64,000 bases of DNA from an uncultured Eubacterium sp. GTDB lineage: Bacteria; Bacillota; Clostridia; Lachnospirales; Lachnospiraceae. The notes beneath the pieces were generated by a model, which had not been told where the DNA came from, made no database searches, and saw only the letters and a list, made by a program, of their open reading frames with translations. Shown here piece after piece: positions 60,766-64,000 of the stretch. The DNA lies in contig CAMWXD010000005.1 of assembly GCA_947178105.1 (NCBI GenBank), positions 1 through 64,000 on the forward strand, read 5' to 3'. Position 1 is the stretch's first letter. Each line of letters opens with the position of its first letter. Both the position numbers and the translations under genes were made by a program.

Positions 60766-60831
60766 CAATCGGCGTTACTTTTCACACCCCAGCCCAAAAA
60801 ACGGCTGTGCTGTGAAAAGTAACCAATCGGC
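60766..60831. mobile_element. 50-bp hairpin element flanked by 8-bp direct repeats
   Basis: A 13-bp inverted repeat GTTACTTTTCACA/TGTGAAAAGTAAC bounds 60774-60823, with an inner AGCC/GGCT stem. On both sides stands CAATCGGC (60766-60773 and 60824-60831), which looks like an 8-bp target duplication. No gene inside. It sits in the 250-bp gap between divergent TetR and GntR genes, 10 bases upstream of the GntR promoter. Confidence 0.65.
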
Positions 60832-60840
60832 ACGCTTCTC

Positions 60841-60891
60841 TTGACAACTGGCTTAGTCTGTATTATACTGTACTTGTTTAAGTAATACAGT
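60841..60891 (+). promoter_or_regulatory. GntR operon promoter and operator
   Basis: TTGACA (60841-60846), 17-bp spacer, TATACT (60864-60869). ACTGTA (60867-60872) and TACAGT (60886-60891) form an interrupted palindrome over the start site, suited to the GntR product. Confidence 0.75.
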
Positions 60892-60915
60892 AAAAGACAG
60901 AAAGGCGGTGAACCT

Positions 60916-61290
60916 TTGGAGATTGTTGTAAGCAATAAAACAAGCCGCCCACTGTATGAGCAGATTGGGTCGCAGATCAAGGCACAGATTATGAGCGGTG
61001 AGCTGAAAGCTGGAGAAGCGCTTCCTTCTATTCGTTCCCTGGCAAAATCGCTGCAAATCAGTGTTTTGACTGTACAAAAGGCATACGACCTTCTGCAAGC
61101 GGACGGCTTTATTGAAACGACAGCCGGAAAAGGCTGTTTTGTATCTGTGCAAAATCAGGATTTTTATTTAGAGGAACAGCAAAAAAAGATTGAGGAACAT
61201 TTCACCGAAGCTATCGAAATCGCCCGCACAAGCGGAATACCGCTGAACAAATTGCTGAACCTGTTGACACTACTGTATGAGGAGGATTGA
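60916..61290 (+). CDS. GntR/YtrA-family regulator
   Basis: A 124-residue regulator: winged HTH of GntR type (about 10-75, PLYEQIGSQIKAQIMSGELKAGEALPSIRSLAKSL in parts) and a short C-terminal helical tail, the size of the YtrA subfamily. The start is a TTG (60916) with AAAGGCGG upstream. Its stop overlaps the region of the ABC ATPase start, and GGAGG for the next gene lies in its last codons. Expected to repress the operon. Confidence 0.88.
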   Translation: MEIVVSNKTSRPLYEQIGSQIKAQIMSGELKAGEALPSIRSLAKSLQISVLTVQKAYDLLQADGFIETTAGKGCFVSVQNQDFYLEEQQKKIEEHFTEAIEIARTSGIPLNKLLNLLTLLYEED

Positions 61291-61292
61291 CT

Positions 61293-62147
61293 ATGCAGAA
61301 TGCATTAACCGTTTCGGGGCTTACCAAGACCTATCCAGATTTTAAGTTAGACCATGTATCCTTTTGTGTTCCAAGCGGCTCGATTGTCGGGCTGATTGGT
61401 GAAAACGGTGCAGGAAAAAGCACAACGGTAAATACAGTCTTGGGGCTGGTGCAAAAAGAGGAAGGGCATGTTTCCATATTGGAGAAGGAAGTACTGGACG
61501 ATGATACAAAAGAGCAAATCGGCGTTGTGTTTGACGGCAGTAATTATCCAGAGATCCTTTCCCCAGGAAAAATCAACCGGATCATGAAAAATATTTACCG
61601 TTCCTGGGACGAGCAAACCTATTTCCGCCTGTTAAAACAGTTTGCCTTACCCTTTGACAAACAACTGAAACAATTTTCAAAGGGTATGAAAATGAAACTG
61701 GCTATTTCCGCAGCGCTTTCCCATCATTCCAGGTTATTGATTTTAGACGAAGCGACCAGCGGGCTTGATCCTGTGATTCGGGAAGACCTCCTGGATATGC
61801 TTTTGGATTTTGTACAGGACGAAGAACATTCGATCCTGGTATCTTCTCATATTACGAGTGATTTGGAAAAAATTGCTGATTATATCGTATTTATCCATCA
61901 AGGGAAAGTGGTCTTTTCCAAAGCGAAAGATGAACTGACGGAACATTATGGGATCCTCAAGTGCGGTGCTGCACAATTTGGCGCCTTGGATCCGACCGAT
62001 TGGATCGTGTATCGGAAAATGGACTATGAATGGCAGATTTTAATTTCCGACCGGCATAAAATGCAGAAAAAGTACCCAAAGGCAATGATCGTTCCGGCTA
62101 CGATTGACGAATTGATGCTTCTCTACGTAAAGGGGGAAAGGAAATGA
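61293..62147 (+). CDS. ABC transporter ATP-binding protein (YtrB/BcrA type)
   Basis: A 284-residue ATPase: Walker A GENGAGKSTT (about 38), signature FSKGMKMKLA, Walker B LLILDEATSGLD. The ATG at 61293 has GGAGG seven bases upstream. Its stop overlaps the permease start as ATGA. Part of a GntR-controlled exporter of the type linked to cell-wall antibiotics. Confidence 0.92.
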   Translation: MQNALTVSGLTKTYPDFKLDHVSFCVPSGSIVGLIGENGAGKSTTVNTVLGLVQKEEGHVSILEKEVLDDDTKEQIGVVFDGSNYPEILSPGKINRIMKNIYRSWDEQTYFRLLKQFALPFDKQLKQFSKGMKMKLAISAALSHHSRLLILDEATSGLDPVIREDLLDMLLDFVQDEEHSILVSSHITSDLEKIADYIVFIHQGKVVFSKAKDELTEHYGILKCGAAQFGALDPTDWIVYRKMDYEWQILISDRHKMQKKYPKAMIVPATIDELMLLYVKGERK

Positions 62148-62773
62148 AAGGTATTTTGTTAAAAGATTTGTATATTGCAAAAAGCAATATTCTAGTAACG
62201 GTTGTCAGCTTGATTGTCCTGGGCATCGGGCTTTCCTTTTTACTTGAAGCAAGCGCACTCCTAGTCCTTGCGCCAGCCGTCTCCACGACAGCGGTTTTTA
62301 TCAGTATCACAAGCGACGCAAGCTCCAGGTGGAATAAAAATGTGATCACCATGCCCGTTTCCAGAAGACAGATTATTGGCGAGAAATTTTCTTTTTATCT
62401 CATACTTGCCGTATTAGGAAGCATTGCCGCCCTGATTCCTTGCGGAATACTCGCATTGAGCGGGATGAATGTCAAATTGCAGTCCTTGTGTCTCTATGGC
62501 TCGATCGGCATAAGCGCTGCTTTGCTGGCAGGATGTGTCAGCCTGCCGTGCGCATATTTATTTGACCCTGAAAAATCACAGATTGTTTTTATGCTCTCTT
62601 TCATGGCATCCACTGGAATGATCGCGGTACTTGTCCTTCTGACAAATCTATTTATTCCTGTAAAATGCCACCTTCTTCTGGCGTTTCAAATCGTACTTGC
62701 GATTGCTGTGGTATGTTTTCTTGCATCCTACAAAATTGCAGTAAACTTGTATCAGCGACGGGATATTATTTAA
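62144..62773 (+). CDS. ABC-2 transporter permease
   Basis: A 209-residue membrane protein with about six helices. ATGA overlap with the ATPase shows tight coupling. Short permeases of this size partner YtrB-like ATPases in Firmicutes. Substrate unknown. Confidence 0.88.
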   Translation: MKGILLKDLYIAKSNILVTVVSLIVLGIGLSFLLEASALLVLAPAVSTTAVFISITSDASSRWNKNVITMPVSRRQIIGEKFSFYLILAVLGSIAALIPCGILALSGMNVKLQSLCLYGSIGISAALLAGCVSLPCAYLFDPEKSQIVFMLSFMASTGMIAVLVLLTNLFIPVKCHLLLAFQIVLAIAVVCFLASYKIAVNLYQRRDII

Positions 62774-62892
62774 TGTGATTCTTCACACAAAACACAAACA
62801 AATCCCAACTGTATCACATAAAATACTGTTATACTCAGTGCCAGTTAGAATGTATCATTCTAATAAATTCAGTCATGAAAGGATGGATGTAT

Positions 62893-63756
62893 ATGAAACA
62901 CGCAAAAAAGCACATTCCCCTGGCACTGTCTGGTACCATACTCGCCGGATGCCTTACCTGGAGCGCCGTCTCCTTTGCGCCTGAAAACAATACCTTCGCA
63001 GCAGACAAACGCGCGAATATACAAAAAAGCTATTTGGCGCAGGAACAAGAAGCCGTTTTGCAAGAAGAGCTCGATCCTTCCTGCGTCGCTTATGCCTGTG
63101 AAACTAATGATGCGGACAGCATCGCCGAATGGCAGCAACGCTTTCAAATCTACGAACCATTCGGGCTTACCTATGACGCCGCAAAAGATGAGCTGCGCTA
63201 CCACGGCAAATTAGTGCGCTGCTTTGAAGACTATTATCCGCTTGATGATACCGGAGAAACCTCAGCAGGCACTGACTTTTTCCAAGAAAACGGCGTAACC
63301 GATGTGTACGCCGTCCGCGATCTTAAGCATATTACAAAAAACGCTGACGGCTCCTATGACCCCAGCGGAAAGCTGACCGGGCTTCGCGAAGCCACCAAAG
63401 AAGAATTTGCCGCCCGCGATATCGAGCCCCTCAAAAATCCTCCGTCTGCCGCAGCCACTGCGATCAGCGAAGACCCTGTCTCTGCTGAGGATATGATGGA
63501 GCTTGCCGCAGAATATCAGCCATTTGGTGTCACCTATCACCCTGCTACCGATCAATGGTTCTTCCATGGCGAACGCGTCCGCCGGTTTGAAGATATTCTG
63601 CTCTCAAACGGGCAGGCTCCAGGCAGCGGCAATTTCAGCGGCTCAATACGCTCATCCTTTGACGAAAATGGAAGTGTGGATATCTATACGGTACGGGACT
63701 TTACAAGATTAAATGAAAATGGAGACGGCACATTGACTGCAATTAAAAAAATGTAA
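62893..63756 (+). CDS. Secreted protein with two copies of an FGxTY-HG-VRxFED module
   Basis: A 287-residue exported protein: signal peptide (about 1-36, LAGC is a possible lipobox at 20) and two similar modules. Module one has YEPFGLTYDAAKDELRYHG followed by VRCFEDYY (about 75-110), module two YQPFGVTYHPATDQWFFHG and VRRFEDIL (about 200-240). Similar modules occur outside the membrane in M56/BlaR-type proteins of related bacteria; this is from memory. The ATG at 62893 has AAAGGA nine bases upstream; an ATG six codons earlier has none. Function unknown. Confidence 0.75.
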   Translation: MKHAKKHIPLALSGTILAGCLTWSAVSFAPENNTFAADKRANIQKSYLAQEQEAVLQEELDPSCVAYACETNDADSIAEWQQRFQIYEPFGLTYDAAKDELRYHGKLVRCFEDYYPLDDTGETSAGTDFFQENGVTDVYAVRDLKHITKNADGSYDPSGKLTGLREATKEEFAARDIEPLKNPPSAAATAISEDPVSAEDMMELAAEYQPFGVTYHPATDQWFFHGERVRRFEDILLSNGQAPGSGNFSGSIRSSFDENGSVDIYTVRDFTRLNENGDGTLTAIKKM

Positions 63757-63847
63757 ATGAACAGGCACTGGGCTCTTGCAGCCTGAATATGGGCTCCTTC
63801 AACTGTATTGTGATACACATTGGAGGAGCTCGCTCAATACGCTCAAT

Positions 63848-64000
63848 TTATTTCCAGGAATAGTCCGGCACTGCTAATTCCACTCCAACAGAATCACAAA
63901 TTGGCTGGAAGTCTTTCTTATTACTGCTGCATACACCTGTATCTTCTTCAAAATGTACCGCTTCCAACGTAATAACTACATCACCTAAAGCCATACAGTT
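63848..64000 (-). CDS. C-terminal part of a PIN-domain-like protein (cut by window edge)
   Basis: The last 50 codons of a minus-strand gene whose start lies beyond 64000. The sequence ALGDVVITLEAV then VCSSNKKDFQPICDSVGVELAVP and the ending DYSWK have the look of the C-terminal strand-helix-strand of a PIN nuclease domain, where a late aspartate is conserved. An ATG near the edge (codon 3) is probably internal. Family call is tentative. The 90 bases between it and the secreted protein gene contain no clear terminator. Confidence 0.45.
   Translation of the reverse strand, partial: NCMALGDVVITLEAVHFEEDTGVCSSNKKDFQPICDSVGVELAVPDYSWK

Overview
The window looks like chromosome of a low-to-moderate GC gut Firmicute, most likely a Lachnospiraceae-type clostridium. 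This is an inference from strong AGGAGG ribosome sites, a tRNA-Gln without encoded CCA, NlpC/SH3 wall hydrolase, FatA-type thioesterase, YjfB, CvfB, a 79-aa HPr-like protein, and many sugar-specific ABC/PTS/LacI systems. Most genes lie on the minus strand.

Layout. 1-7000: a DnaA-box-rich non-coding stretch, a secreted NlpC/P60 hydrolase, yjfB, cvfB, an acyl-ACP thioesterase, two paralogous XRE regulators (one with a long repetitive acidic tail) and an ECF sigma/anti-sigma pair. 7026-22000: one long minus-strand operon that reads as a high-mannose N-glycan utilisation locus. It holds two ABC permeases, a solute-binding lipoprotein, a GH130 mannosyl-GlcNAc phosphorylase, a GH42-like hydrolase, a GH38 alpha-mannosidase, a surface GH85 endo-beta-N-acetylglucosaminidase and a ROK kinase fused to mannose-6-phosphate isomerase, with a divergent LacI regulator. 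The inferred route is: GH85 releases the glycan outside, the ABC system (ATPase not here) imports it, GH38 trims alpha-mannose, GH130 phosphorolyses Man-beta-GlcNAc, and the fusion protein sends the sugar to fructose-6-phosphate. 23400-33600: tRNA-Gln, a sucrose/beta-glucoside-class PTS with a HAD phosphatase, a sugar isomerase-like TIM barrel, CDP-glucose dehydratase, YigZ and a class A PBP. 33680-38630: acyltransferase, OmpR/HK two-component system, APS kinase and a PAPS-type sulfotransferase. 38800-44220: an HPr-like protein without its catalytic histidine, then hexuronate catabolism (LacI, uxaC, kdgK, eda) with a candidate small RNA. 44376-51535: ribbon-helix-helix/SPFH pair, secreted proteins, an AT-rich patch with Uma2 and a toxin-antitoxin pair, and secA. 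52968-64000: PilZ, chemotaxis receptor, YgjP-like protease, two regulator-ABC exporter operons, TetR/MFS, a secreted repeat protein and a cut-off gene at the edge.

The most unusual object is at 51822-52957, between secA and the PilZ gene: a free-standing plus-strand transcription unit with a consensus promoter and a strong terminator but no conventional gene. It carries at least nine tandem copies of a core ending in CCAATG. Successive copies have the same short distance from ATG to stop, giving micro-ORFs of mostly five codons, and the linkers form hairpins whose sequences change while pairing is kept. I do not recognise it as a known RNA family.

Three short hairpin elements resembling non-autonomous transposons (15139-15295, 48830-48936, 60766-60831) were also found; the first supplies the stop codon of a gene in the N-glycan operon.
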